From assembly GCF_003583935.1 (NCBI RefSeq), contig NZ_QYRN01000001.1, forward strand, positions 248,001-312,000: a DNA stretch of 64,000 nt, given 5' to 3'. The notes beneath the pieces were generated by a model. It saw only the letters and a list, made by a program, of their open reading frames with translations, did not search any database and had not been told where the DNA came from. Positions 54,119 to 62,859 of this stretch are shown piece after piece. The first letter of the stretch is position 1, and each line of letters starts with the position of its first letter. This DNA is from Aureimonas flava. GTDB lineage: Bacteria > Pseudomonadota > Alphaproteobacteria > Rhizobiales > Rhizobiaceae. Position numbers and translations under genes: made by a program.

Positions 54119-55636
54119 ATGACCGCACCTGCCATCGCGCCTGCCTGCACGCTCGTTCTGTTCGGAGCGGCGGGCGACCTCGTGAAGCGGCTCCTGATGC
54201 CGTCGATCTACGATCTCGCCGTATCGGGAGTCCTCGATCCGGGCTTTCGCGTCGTCGGCGTGGATCGCGCCGACATCTCGACGCAGAGCTGGCGTGACGG
54301 GCTGAACGCGGCGCTGCACGAGATGGCGTCCGATCCAGCGGCCGAATTCAATGCCGGCGCGATCCGCGAGGACGTCTGGCAGGATCTTGCCGGGCGGCTC
54401 GAGTTCATGCGGGGCGACGTGACGGACGATGCGACGTTCGAGGCGCTCGCGAAGCGGATCGACGGCAACGCCGTCTTCTACTGCGCGGTGGCGGGCCGCT
54501 TCTTCGCGCCGATCGCCGAAGGGTTGGGCAAGGCGGGCCTTCTCCGCCGGCCGGGTGGCGGGTTCCGCCGCCTCGTGATCGAGAAGCCGTTCGGCGACGA
54601 TCTGGCGTCGGCGCGCGCGCTCGACGCCGAACTCCTGTCGCTGGCCGCCGAGGAGCAGATCTATCGGATCGACCACTTTCTGGGGAAGGAAACGGTGCAG
54701 GCGATCCTGGCGCTTCGCTTCGCCAACCGCATCTTCGAACCGCTCTGGTCGGCCGAGCACCTCGACCACGTGCAGATCACGGCGGCGGAGACGCTGGGCG
54801 TGGAAGGCCGGGGAAGCTTCTACGAGCGCGCCGGCGCGCTGCGGGACATGGTGCCGAACCACCTGTTCCAGATCCTGGCCATGGTGGCGATGGAGCCGCC
54901 GGCCGATCTCGGCGAGCGTGCGGTGCGCGATGCCAAGGGTCGGCTTCTGTCGGCGGTCCGGCCGGTCGCGCCGGACGACATGGTGCGCGGCCAGTATGCC
55001 GCCGGCTCGCTCGGCGGGGCACACCGCGTCGGCTACCGCGAGGAGCCGGGCGTTGATCCCCGGAGCCGGGTCGAGACCTATGCCGCGCTGAAGCTCGACA
55101 TCGACACGCCGCGCTGGGCGGGCGTGCCCTTCTACCTGCGCACGGGCAAACGGCTGGCCGCCCATTGCACGCAGATCGTGCTCCAGTTCAAGCCGCCCGC
55201 CCATGCGCTGTTCGGCGCCGGCTCGCAGCCCAATCGCCTGACGCTGCATATCGACGGTGACAAGGGATTGCGCACCGCGTTCGACATCAAGGCGCCGGGG
55301 CCGGGCTGGGCTTTGGCGCCGGTGGCCGAGGCGTTCCGGCACGACGACTTCTTCGAGCACGTCCCCAACATCGGCTACGAGTCGCTCCTCTATGCCTGCA
55401 TGATGGGCGACGCCTCGCTGTTTCAGCGGGCCGACGCCATCGAGGCGCCCTGGGCGGTAGTGGAGCCCGTGCTGGAAGCCTGGAAGGCGGGCGAGCCCGA
55501 ACCCTATCCGGCCGGCAGCGCGGGCCCGAGCGGAGCCGACGCGCTGTTGGCGCGCGACGGCCGCGCCTGGGCGCCGTTGCAGCCGGAGCCGGACCGGCGC
55601 TTCGGTCGGCGGACGGGGGGCGAAGCGCAGGGCTGA
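54119..55636 (+). CDS. zwf: Glucose-6-phosphate 1-dehydrogenase
   Basis: A 505-residue NAD(P)-dependent enzyme, first step of the oxidative pentose phosphate and Entner-Doudoroff routes. It has the Rossmann motif LFGAAGDLVKRLL, the EKPFGDD loop, the substrate-binding and catalytic signature RIDHFLGKE and a FYLRTGKRL segment. The start is taken at the ATG at 54119, where GGA is 8 bases upstream; another ATG lies at 54113. pgl and edd genes, often neighbours, are absent. The long frame open from 53339 is antisense to the copper genes and not used. Confidence 0.95.
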   Translation: MTAPAIAPACTLVLFGAAGDLVKRLLMPSIYDLAVSGVLDPGFRVVGVDRADISTQSWRDGLNAALHEMASDPAAEFNAGAIREDVWQDLAGRLEFMRGDVTDDATFEALAKRIDGNAVFYCAVAGRFFAPIAEGLGKAGLLRRPGGGFRRLVIEKPFGDDLASARALDAELLSLAAEEQIYRIDHFLGKETVQAILALRFANRIFEPLWSAEHLDHVQITAAETLGVEGRGSFYERAGALRDMVPNHLFQILAMVAMEPPADLGERAVRDAKGRLLSAVRPVAPDDMVRGQYAAGSLGGAHRVGYREEPGVDPRSRVETYAALKLDIDTPRWAGVPFYLRTGKRLAAHCTQIVLQFKPPAHALFGAGSQPNRLTLHIDGDKGLRTAFDIKAPGPGWALAPVAEAFRHDDFFEHVPNIGYESLLYACMMGDASLFQRADAIEAPWAVVEPVLEAWKAGEPEPYPAGSAGPSGADALLARDGRAWAPLQPEPDRRFGRRTGGEAQG

Positions 55637-55780
55637 GCGGCCGGCGCCGGGCGTCTCCACGCTCAAGGGACAAATCGTCCGCCGTCGGTGAGTTGACTTT
55701 CACGTGAGCGACGAAACGTTCCTGTCGAAAGGCGCGGCGGTTTCGGAACGCGATCCGGGCTTGCGCGGTCGGTGTCGAGA

Positions 55781-56917
55781 ATGGACCAGGTCAACCGGCG
55801 TATCGAAGAAGGCGGCGACGACGCCGCGACGGCGGGGGACGCGCCCGCTCAGCCGAAGGCGGAGCGGCGGTCTCCCTGGCGTCGCCGCCTGCTGCTCGGC
55901 GCCGGGCCGGTGGTGCTCGTCGTCGTGGCGCTGGTCCTGTACTTCCGGGGCGGCGGCACGGTGAGCGAGGCGGACTCCTACGTCGGTGCGCCCAACGTCA
56001 CGATCACGGCGCAGGTGGCCGGACAGGTCGTCGAGGTGGACGTCGCGGAGAACCAGCGGGTGGCGGAAGGGGCGGTGCTGTTCCGTCTCGACCCCGAACC
56101 CTTCCAGATCGCGGTAAACCAGGCCAAGGCGCAGCTCCAGGAAACGCGGGAGAAGCTCCAGGGCCTCGTGCTGACCTATCGGCAGGCCGAGGCGGAGGTT
56201 CAGCAGAACCAGGCCGACGTGACCTATGCCCAGCAGCAGTTCGACCGCGCCAGCAGTCTCGTGGACAGCGGCGTCGGCACGCGCTCCGACGCCGACGCGG
56301 CGCGCCGGGACCTTCGTGTCGCGCAGGATCAGCTCGTGGCGGCACGGGCCTCCGCCAGCTCGACGCTGGCGCAGCTCGGCGGCTCCGCCGACACGCCGAC
56401 CGAGCAGCAGGCGACCTATCTGCAGGCGCAGGCCGCGCTGCAGAGCGCCGAGCGCGACCTGCGCCTCGCCACCGTCACGGCGCCCTTCGCGGGCATCGCG
56501 ACGCAGGTCGACAACATCGCGGTCGGCTCGTACCTGACGGCGGGCCGGTCCGCGTTCACGCTGGTCTCCACCGATGCCTGGGTGGACTCCAACCTCAAGG
56601 AGACCGACCTCGTCCATGTGAAGGTCGGCGACGAGGCGGACGTCGTGGTGGACAACTATCCCGATCTCGTCCTGCGGGGAAAGGTCGCGAGCGTCGCCCC
56701 GGCGTCCGGCTCGGTCTTCTCGCTGCTGCCGGCGCAGAACGCCAGCGGCAACTGGGTCAAGGTCGTGCAGCGCATCCCGGTGCGGGTAACGCTGGACGAC
56801 GTACCCGACGGCGTGGCGCTGCGGGTGGGGTCGAGCGCGACCGTATCGATCGAGACGGGCTACCACCGCACGCCGCAGACCCTTTGGGACGACGTTCTGG
56901 GCCTCGTCGGGCTATGA
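55781..56917 (+). CDS. HlyD/EmrA-type membrane fusion protein
   Basis: A 378-residue periplasmic adaptor. It has an N-terminal cytoplasmic stretch, one membrane helix (LLLGAGPVVLVVVALVLYF, about 38-56), a lipoyl half-motif (ITAQVAGQVVEVDVAENQRV), a coiled-coil hairpin (about 105-220), the second lipoyl half (TVTAPFAGIATQVDNIAVGS) and a beta-barrel. Its stop overlaps the next start (ATGA). It pairs with the DHA2 transporter as an EmrAB-like efflux pump and would need an outer-membrane duct such as TolC at 6290. A GTG at 55772 is an alternative start. Confidence 0.92.
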   Translation: MDQVNRRIEEGGDDAATAGDAPAQPKAERRSPWRRRLLLGAGPVVLVVVALVLYFRGGGTVSEADSYVGAPNVTITAQVAGQVVEVDVAENQRVAEGAVLFRLDPEPFQIAVNQAKAQLQETREKLQGLVLTYRQAEAEVQQNQADVTYAQQQFDRASSLVDSGVGTRSDADAARRDLRVAQDQLVAARASASSTLAQLGGSADTPTEQQATYLQAQAALQSAERDLRLATVTAPFAGIATQVDNIAVGSYLTAGRSAFTLVSTDAWVDSNLKETDLVHVKVGDEADVVVDNYPDLVLRGKVASVAPASGSVFSLLPAQNASGNWVKVVQRIPVRVTLDDVPDGVALRVGSSATVSIETGYHRTPQTLWDDVLGLVGL

Positions 56918-58467
56918 ACGCGCCGCGCGGTCCGGCGCCCGAGGAGATCAGCTCGGGCCAGCGCGTGGCGATCACCGCCTGCGTGATGATCGCCACGCTG
57001 ATGCAGGCGCTGGACTCCACCATCGCCAACGTCGCGTTGCCCTACATGCAGGGCTCGCTCGCCGCGACCAGCGACCAGATCAACTGGGTCCTGACCTCCT
57101 ACATCGTCTCGGCCGCGATCATGACGCCCACCACCGGCTGGCTGGAGCGCCGATTCGGCCGCCGCCGCGTGTTCATCACCTGCGTGGTCGGCTTCGTGGT
57201 CGCGTCCATGCTCTGCGGCACGGCGACGAGCCTGACCGAGATGGTGCTGTTCCGAGTGGTGCAGGGCGTCTTCGGCGCGCCCCTCGTGCCGATCGCGCAG
57301 TCGACCCTCCTGGACACCTATCCCGCCAGCACGCGCGGCCAGGCCATGGCGGTGTTCGGGCTCGGCGTGATGCTGGGACCGATCATCGGCCCGACCCTCG
57401 GCGGCTGGCTGACCGAATACTACGACTGGCGCTGGGTCTTCTACGTCAACGTGCCGATCGGCGCGGCCGCGCTGGCGCTGGCGCTCGGCTTCCTGCCGCG
57501 GCGCGGCGCCGACCCGTCGGCGCGCATCGACATCTTTGGCTTCGCCACGCTCGGGCTCGCGATCGCCTCGCTCCAACTCTTCCTCGACCGGGGCGAACAG
57601 CTCGACTGGTTCTCGTCCGTCGAGATCCAGGCGGAACTCGCGCTGTTCCTGCTCGGCCTCTACCTCTTCGTGGTCCATACGGTGACGGCTCGGCGCCCGA
57701 CGTTCGTCGACCGCCGCCTGTTCGCGGACCGGACCTTCGTGATCAGCCAGCTCCTGGTCTTCGTGGTCGGCGCGGTCCTCCTGGCGACGCTCGCGCTGCT
57801 CAGCCCGTATCTGGAGAACCTTCTCGACTATCCGGTGCTGACGGCCGGCCTCGTGCTCGCCCCGCGCGGCATCGGCACGATGATCGCGATGGTGGTGGTC
57901 GGCCGCCTGATCGGACGGGTCGACGCGCGCCTTCTGCTGGGCTTCGGCTTCGGGCTCACCGCCTTCGCGCTGCACGAGATGAGCCTCTATACGCTGGACG
58001 TCTCGGAGGCGACGATCATCCGGACCGGGATCATCCAGGGGTTCGGCATCGGGTTCGTGTTCGTGCCGCTCTCCACCGTCGCCTTCGCCACGCTGCCGTC
58101 CGAGCTGCGCACGCAGGGCACTGGGTTCTACAGCCTGATGCGCAACATCGGCTCCAGCGTGGGCATCTCCATGATGTCCTTCCTTCTGATCCGCAACGGA
58201 CAGATCCTCCACTCGTCGCTCGGCGAGCACATCTCGCCCTTCGCGCGCGGGGTGCAGTGGCTCGGCGACACGGTGGACCTCACCACGGAGCAGGGACGGG
58301 CGACGGTCAACGACCTCGTCGTCCAGCAGGCGGAGGTGATCGCCTATGCCGACTGCTTCCGCCTGATGATGTTCGCCAGCCTCGCCGTGCTGCCGCTGAT
58401 CCTCCTGGTCCAGAGGGCCGACCGTCCGGTCGGCAAGCCCGCATCGGCGGGAGCCGAGATGCACTGA
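56914..58467 (+). CDS. DHA2-family (EmrB/QacA) multidrug efflux MFS transporter
   Basis: A 517-residue 14-helix major facilitator protein driven by the proton gradient. It shows the DHA2 first-helix motif LMQALDSTIANVALP, motif A-like WLERRFGRRRVF, and motif C LGVMLGPIIGPTLGGWL with TEYYDWRWVFYVNVPIG. The start overlaps the emrA-like stop, so the pair is coupled. Likely substrates are hydrophobic toxins or uncouplers, by analogy only. It is convergent with the dehydratase gene, 15 bases away. Confidence 0.94.
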   Translation: MNAPRGPAPEEISSGQRVAITACVMIATLMQALDSTIANVALPYMQGSLAATSDQINWVLTSYIVSAAIMTPTTGWLERRFGRRRVFITCVVGFVVASMLCGTATSLTEMVLFRVVQGVFGAPLVPIAQSTLLDTYPASTRGQAMAVFGLGVMLGPIIGPTLGGWLTEYYDWRWVFYVNVPIGAAALALALGFLPRRGADPSARIDIFGFATLGLAIASLQLFLDRGEQLDWFSSVEIQAELALFLLGLYLFVVHTVTARRPTFVDRRLFADRTFVISQLLVFVVGAVLLATLALLSPYLENLLDYPVLTAGLVLAPRGIGTMIAMVVVGRLIGRVDARLLLGFGFGLTAFALHEMSLYTLDVSEATIIRTGIIQGFGIGFVFVPLSTVAFATLPSELRTQGTGFYSLMRNIGSSVGISMMSFLLIRNGQILHSSLGEHISPFARGVQWLGDTVDLTTEQGRATVNDLVVQQAEVIAYADCFRLMMFASLAVLPLILLVQRADRPVGKPASAGAEMH

Positions 58468-58482
58468 CGGCGAGGGGCGGCC

Positions 58483-60375
58483 CTAGCGCAGGGGAATGGC
58501 GGCCGGCGCGTCGCGCGCCTGCGTGGCGAGGCGGATCGGCGCGTTGGCGGCGCCGAGACCGCGATAACCGCGCCGCTCCACGATCTCGATGAAGAAGCCG
58601 CCGTCCAGCGCGCCGAGGTAGATCTGGAAATAGTCCCCGGCGTCGTCCCGGTCGTAGAGGATCCCGGACTCGCGCATGGCCGCGAGGTCTGCGGCGTCGA
58701 GCTCGAACTTCGCGTCGAGGTCGTCGTAGTAGTTCTGCGGGATGTGAAGGAGGGGAACGCCGTTCGCCCGCAGGGCACGCGCGGTGGCGAAGATGTCGGG
58801 CGTGCGGAACGCCACGTGCTGGACGCCCGGTCCGACGAAGCGCGACACGAAGCGGGCCGACAGCGTGCGCGGCGACTGCGAGCCGTTGATGACGAGGCGC
58901 AGGCCGCAGTCCTCGCTTTCCAAGACCTGGCTGCGCACGAGCCCGCCGGGATCGGCCACCTCCACCGGAGCCAGCGGCGTCAGCGCGAAGATGGAGCGAT
59001 AGAACAGCGTCCAGGACAGGATGTCCTCGTAGCGAACCGTCTGCGCCACGTGGTCCACCGCCGCGAGCCCCGCGCCGTCATGCGCATCCCAGCCCGGCTC
59101 CAGCGCGAAATCGGTTTCCCACTGGACGGTCAGCGCGTCGGCCTCGGGCACCAGGTAGACCAGGCTGCCGCCGACGCCGCGGATGGCCGGCAGCTCACGC
59201 TCGCCGGGCCCCACGGGCTGGCGGAACGGCGCGGCCAGCAGGCCCTCCGCGCGGAGCAGCGCCTGTGCGGGGTCGGCCACCCTCAGCCCGAGCGCGCAGA
59301 CATTGGTGCCGTGGACCACGTAGGACGAATGGGCGAAGCCTTCGGTCTCCGTGTTGACCACGACCCGCAGGGGGCCTTGCGCGTAGAGCTCGACGTCCTT
59401 TGAGCGGTGCGTGCCGGCGTGGCGGAAGCCGATGGAGGTCAGGAGGTCGCCGAGCGTGCGGCCCGAGGCCGCGTCGGCGGCAAATTCCACGAAGGCGACG
59501 CCGCCGGTCGGCACCGGCGGAGGAAGAGGCGCGCGCTCGGACGGCCCCTTCATCGCCCGCCCCTCCGCCTTCAGGCGGTCCATCGTGAAGATCAGGGAAC
59601 GGCGTCCGTCCACGGCGGTCTGCCGGGCCGAGCCCGCGCGGAACTGGTCGTTGAAGATCTCCAGCGAGTAGTAGCCGTCGTAGCCCGTGGCCTCGACGGC
59701 GGCCATGAAGTCCGCGACCGGAAGGTCGCCCTGTCCGAGCATGGCGCGATAGTGCCGGCTCCAGGACAGGAGGTCGAGGTCGAGCCGGGGAGCGTCGGCC
59801 ATCTGGACGATGAAGATCTTGTCCTTCGGGATGGCACGGATCGAAGCCGGGTCGATGCCGCGCGCGAGCGAATGGAAGGAGTCGAGAATGATGCCGACAT
59901 GGGCATGATCGGCGCGCCGGACGATCTCCCAGGCGTCGCGATGGTCGTTGACGAACCGCCCCCAGGCCAGCGCCTCGTAGCCGACGCGCACCCCATGTTC
60001 GCGCGCGAGGTCGCCGAGCGCGTTCAGGTCCTCCGCCGCGCGGTCGATGCCGCCGAGCGCGAGCGGCGAGACCGACGAGCATACGAGGATGAGATCGGTG
60101 CCGAGTTCGTTCATGGTGCCGAACTTGCGCCGCGCGCGCTCGAAGGCGCGGCCGCGCTGGGGTTCGGGCAGGCCCTCGAAATCGCGGAACGGCTGGAACA
60201 ACGAGATTTCCAGCCCCGCGTCGCGCACCATGCGCCCGACGTCCCGCGCGCCCCGGTCGAAGGCGAGGAAGTCGTTCTCGAAGATTTCCACCGCGCCGTA
60301 GCCCGCGGCGGCGATGGCCGACAGCTTCTCCGACAGGTCGCCCGACAGGGACACGGTGGCGATCGAGGTCTTCAT
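58483..60375 (-). CDS. Two-domain 3-dehydroshikimate dehydratase (QuiC-like)
   Basis: A 630-residue fusion. The N-terminal half (1-280) is a sugar-isomerase-type TIM barrel with metal ligands in YEALAWGRFVNDHRD, IILDSFHSL and SLEIFNDQFR. The C-terminal half (about 295-610) is like 4-hydroxyphenylpyruvate dioxygenase (VOC fold), with VDHVAQTVRYEDILSWTLFY, VQHVAFRTPDIF and a terminal FFIEIVERRGY. This arrangement matches bacterial 3-dehydroshikimate dehydratases that turn 3-dehydroshikimate into protocatechuate for quinate and shikimate breakdown. No other protocatechuate genes are in view. Confidence 0.87.
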   Translation of the reverse strand: MKTSIATVSLSGDLSEKLSAIAAAGYGAVEIFENDFLAFDRGARDVGRMVRDAGLEISLFQPFRDFEGLPEPQRGRAFERARRKFGTMNELGTDLILVCSSVSPLALGGIDRAAEDLNALGDLAREHGVRVGYEALAWGRFVNDHRDAWEIVRRADHAHVGIILDSFHSLARGIDPASIRAIPKDKIFIVQMADAPRLDLDLLSWSRHYRAMLGQGDLPVADFMAAVEATGYDGYYSLEIFNDQFRAGSARQTAVDGRRSLIFTMDRLKAEGRAMKGPSERAPLPPPVPTGGVAFVEFAADAASGRTLGDLLTSIGFRHAGTHRSKDVELYAQGPLRVVVNTETEGFAHSSYVVHGTNVCALGLRVADPAQALLRAEGLLAAPFRQPVGPGERELPAIRGVGGSLVYLVPEADALTVQWETDFALEPGWDAHDGAGLAAVDHVAQTVRYEDILSWTLFYRSIFALTPLAPVEVADPGGLVRSQVLESEDCGLRLVINGSQSPRTLSARFVSRFVGPGVQHVAFRTPDIFATARALRANGVPLLHIPQNYYDDLDAKFELDAADLAAMRESGILYDRDDAGDYFQIYLGALDGGFFIEIVERRGYRGLGAANAPIRLATQARDAPAAIPLR

Positions 60376-60537
60376 GGTCTGTCTCCTGAAGCGATGGTCG
60401 GCATGGGCCTGTGGAATCGCAAGGGGGACGCATCTTCGCCCGCGCCAGAAACGGGCATGATCCGAGGCCGCGTCAAGGGCACCCCTTGCGTTCTCCGCGC
60501 TGCGTGGAGCCTCCCTTGCGCCGGCCGGTGTCGCGCC

Positions 60538-61689
60538 TCAACGCCGCGCGGCCGGGCTGTCGTCGGGTCGCGTGAACCATTCCGGGCCGGTGTCGGTCAT
60601 GTGGACATGGTCCTCGAGCCGGATGCCGAAGCGGTCCGGCATGACGATCATCGGCTCCACCGAGAAGCACATTCCGGTCTCCAGCGGCGTATCCGCGCCA
60701 CGCACGAGATAGGGCGCCTCGTGGATCTCGAGGCCGAGCCCGTGGCCAGCCCGGTGCGGCAGGCCCGGCAGGCGGTAGTCCGGCCCGAATCCGTGGCGGG
60801 CGAGGACGGCGCGGGCCGCCTCGTCCAACGTGCCGCAGGAGGCGCCGATCCGCGCGGCCGCGAAGACCGCGTCCTGCGCCTCCCGCTCGATCCACCAGAT
60901 ACGCTCGACCTCGGGCGACGGCGTGCCGAGCACATAGGTGCGCGTGAGGTCGGAATGATAGCCGTCGAGCCGGCATCCGGTGTCCACCAGGATCACGTCG
61001 CCGTCGGCCAGGGTCTGCTCGCCGTCCGCGCCGTGGGGGAGGGCGGTCGCGGCGCCGAACGAGACGATGGCGAAGGTGGAGCCGTCGTCGGCTCCGAGGC
61101 GCCGGTGCTCGGCGTCGATCGTGGCGACCACGTCCGAGGCCCGGACGCCCGGCCGCATCATCGCCCGGACGTCCTCATGAATGCCGAGCGTGATGCCCAT
61201 CGCGTGGCGGATCAGGGCGATCTCGGCCGGCGACTTGCGCATCCGGAGCGCCGAAACGACCGGCCCGCCGTCGCGCAGGCGCTCGGCGCCCAGCGCCCGT
61301 GCCAAGCGATGGAACTGGAAGAGGGGAAGCTGATCGTCCAATGCCAGGAGGCCCGTCGCTCCCAGGAGGTCCGCCACGTGTTGCGCCGGGTCTTCCTCCT
61401 CCTGCCACGGGACGATGTCGCCCGGCAGCCGGGGCAGCGTCTCGACACGCGAGCATTCGAAGCCGGGCACGAGGTAGAGGAGCCGGTCGCGCGTCACCAG
61501 GGCACCGCAGAAACGCTCGCTTCCGTGCCAGACGAGGCCGGTGAAGTAGCGCAGGCTGGCTGTCGACCCGAGAAGCAGTCCCGCCAGCCCCTGCGCGTCG
61601 AGGCCCGCGCGCAGTCGTTCCACCCTCTCCATGCGCTCGGCGTCCGCGATGCGGGGCACCGGATGGTTCCAGGTGGATCGAACGCTCAT
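60538..61689 (-). CDS. M24-family Xaa-Pro peptidase-like protein
   Basis: A 383-residue creatinase/prolidase-fold protein. The N-terminal domain (about 1-145) precedes the pita-bread domain. Metal ligands are all visible: Asp in LVDTGCRLDGYHSD (two), His in AGHGLGLEIHE, Glu in FSVEPMIVMP and Glu in IRLEDHVHM. It starts at the ATG at 61689 (MSVRSTWNHP) with GGAG 9 bases upstream. Such enzymes may also act on dimethylsulfoniopropionate or creatine, so the peptidase role is the default guess. It reads in the same direction as the dehydratase gene, 162 bases apart. Confidence 0.9.
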   Translation of the reverse strand: MSVRSTWNHPVPRIADAERMERVERLRAGLDAQGLAGLLLGSTASLRYFTGLVWHGSERFCGALVTRDRLLYLVPGFECSRVETLPRLPGDIVPWQEEEDPAQHVADLLGATGLLALDDQLPLFQFHRLARALGAERLRDGGPVVSALRMRKSPAEIALIRHAMGITLGIHEDVRAMMRPGVRASDVVATIDAEHRRLGADDGSTFAIVSFGAATALPHGADGEQTLADGDVILVDTGCRLDGYHSDLTRTYVLGTPSPEVERIWWIEREAQDAVFAAARIGASCGTLDEAARAVLARHGFGPDYRLPGLPHRAGHGLGLEIHEAPYLVRGADTPLETGMCFSVEPMIVMPDRFGIRLEDHVHMTDTGPEWFTRPDDSPAARR

Positions 61690-61868
61690 GCCGAGTGGCT
61701 CCGACGACGGTGGCTGCGGGTCGCGGCAGACATGCCGTGACGCGCGGCATTCGGCAAGCCGGGGTGGGACGGCGTACCGCATGTCTGGTGCTTGCCAGGA
61801 GCCGGCGTGTTCGCCAGAGAGGGCGGGGGCACAGGGTGTGCGTCTTGGTGTCATTCGAAAGAGCCGTC

Positions 61869-62765
61869 ATGGCGGATCCGCAGCCACGCCTTTCGGTGAG
61901 CCTCGCCCTGCTGCTGGCGCTGGCGACGCTGTGGGGCGCGTCCTACACGTTCCTCAAGATCGGCGTCGCGACGATCCCCCCGATCACCCTGATCGCCGCG
62001 CGTACGCTGATGGCCGGGATGCTGATCCTTCTCGTGCTGCGCCTGCGGGGCCTGCGTCTGCCGACGGACCGGCGCAATCTCGGGCGCTTCATGGTCCAGG
62101 CCTGCCTAAACTCCGTGGTTCCGTTCGTCCTCGTGGCCTGGGGCACGCGGTATGTGGACGCGGGGCTGGCGACGATCCTCAACTCCCTGACCCCCGTCTT
62201 CGCCTTCCTGATCAACTGGGGCATCACGCGGCACGAGACCGTGACGGGCATCAAGGCGTTCGGCGTCGCGGCGGGGCTGCTCGGCATCTGCCTCGTGGTC
62301 GGACCGGCGGCCCTCGGCGGGGCGAGCCAGGAGTTGACGGCGCAGCTCGCCATCGTCCTCGCCGCGATCGCCTATGGCGCCGCCGTCACCTTCGGGCGGA
62401 CGTTCCGCGAGCTCGACCCGATGATGCCGGCCGCGGGGTCTCTTCTGTTCGGCGCGGTGATCTTGGCGCCCTTCAGCCTCGTGCTGGATCGGCCATGGAC
62501 GCTGGAGCCTTCGTCCGCCTCGCTCGCGGCGCTCCTGGCGCTCTCCGTGTTCTCCACGGCGCTCGCCTTCGTTCTGTACTTCACGCTGCTGAAGCGCCTG
62601 GGCTCGGTCGGAACCACGGCGCAGGCCTATCTGCGCGTGCCGATCGGCGTCGGCATCGGCATGCTGGTGCTCGGCGAGACGCCGCAGCCCAGCGCCTGGG
62701 TGGGGCTCGCCTTCGTGGTGGTGAGCGTCGTCGCGATGACGCTGCCGTCGCGGCGAAGGGCATAG
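61869..62765 (+). CDS. EamA/DMT-family transporter
   Basis: A 298-residue membrane protein with ten predicted helices in two EamA repeats (about 8-140 and 155-292). Typical features are LWGASYTFLKIG near the start and LGETPQPSAWVGLAFVV near the end. Relatives export amino acids or metabolites. The start at 61869 has GAAAGAG upstream. It is divergent from the M24 gene. Substrate unknown. Confidence 0.92.
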   Translation: MADPQPRLSVSLALLLALATLWGASYTFLKIGVATIPPITLIAARTLMAGMLILLVLRLRGLRLPTDRRNLGRFMVQACLNSVVPFVLVAWGTRYVDAGLATILNSLTPVFAFLINWGITRHETVTGIKAFGVAAGLLGICLVVGPAALGGASQELTAQLAIVLAAIAYGAAVTFGRTFRELDPMMPAAGSLLFGAVILAPFSLVLDRPWTLEPSSASLAALLALSVFSTALAFVLYFTLLKRLGSVGTTAQAYLRVPIGVGIGMLVLGETPQPSAWVGLAFVVVSVVAMTLPSRRRA

Positions 62766-62859
62766 CGGCATCGGCGCCCCTGACGCGGGCCGGTTCAAGA
62801 ACTATCCTATCTCGGAGGCAACGCCGGGGCTTCGGCCATCGGCCGGGAGGAGACCGTTC

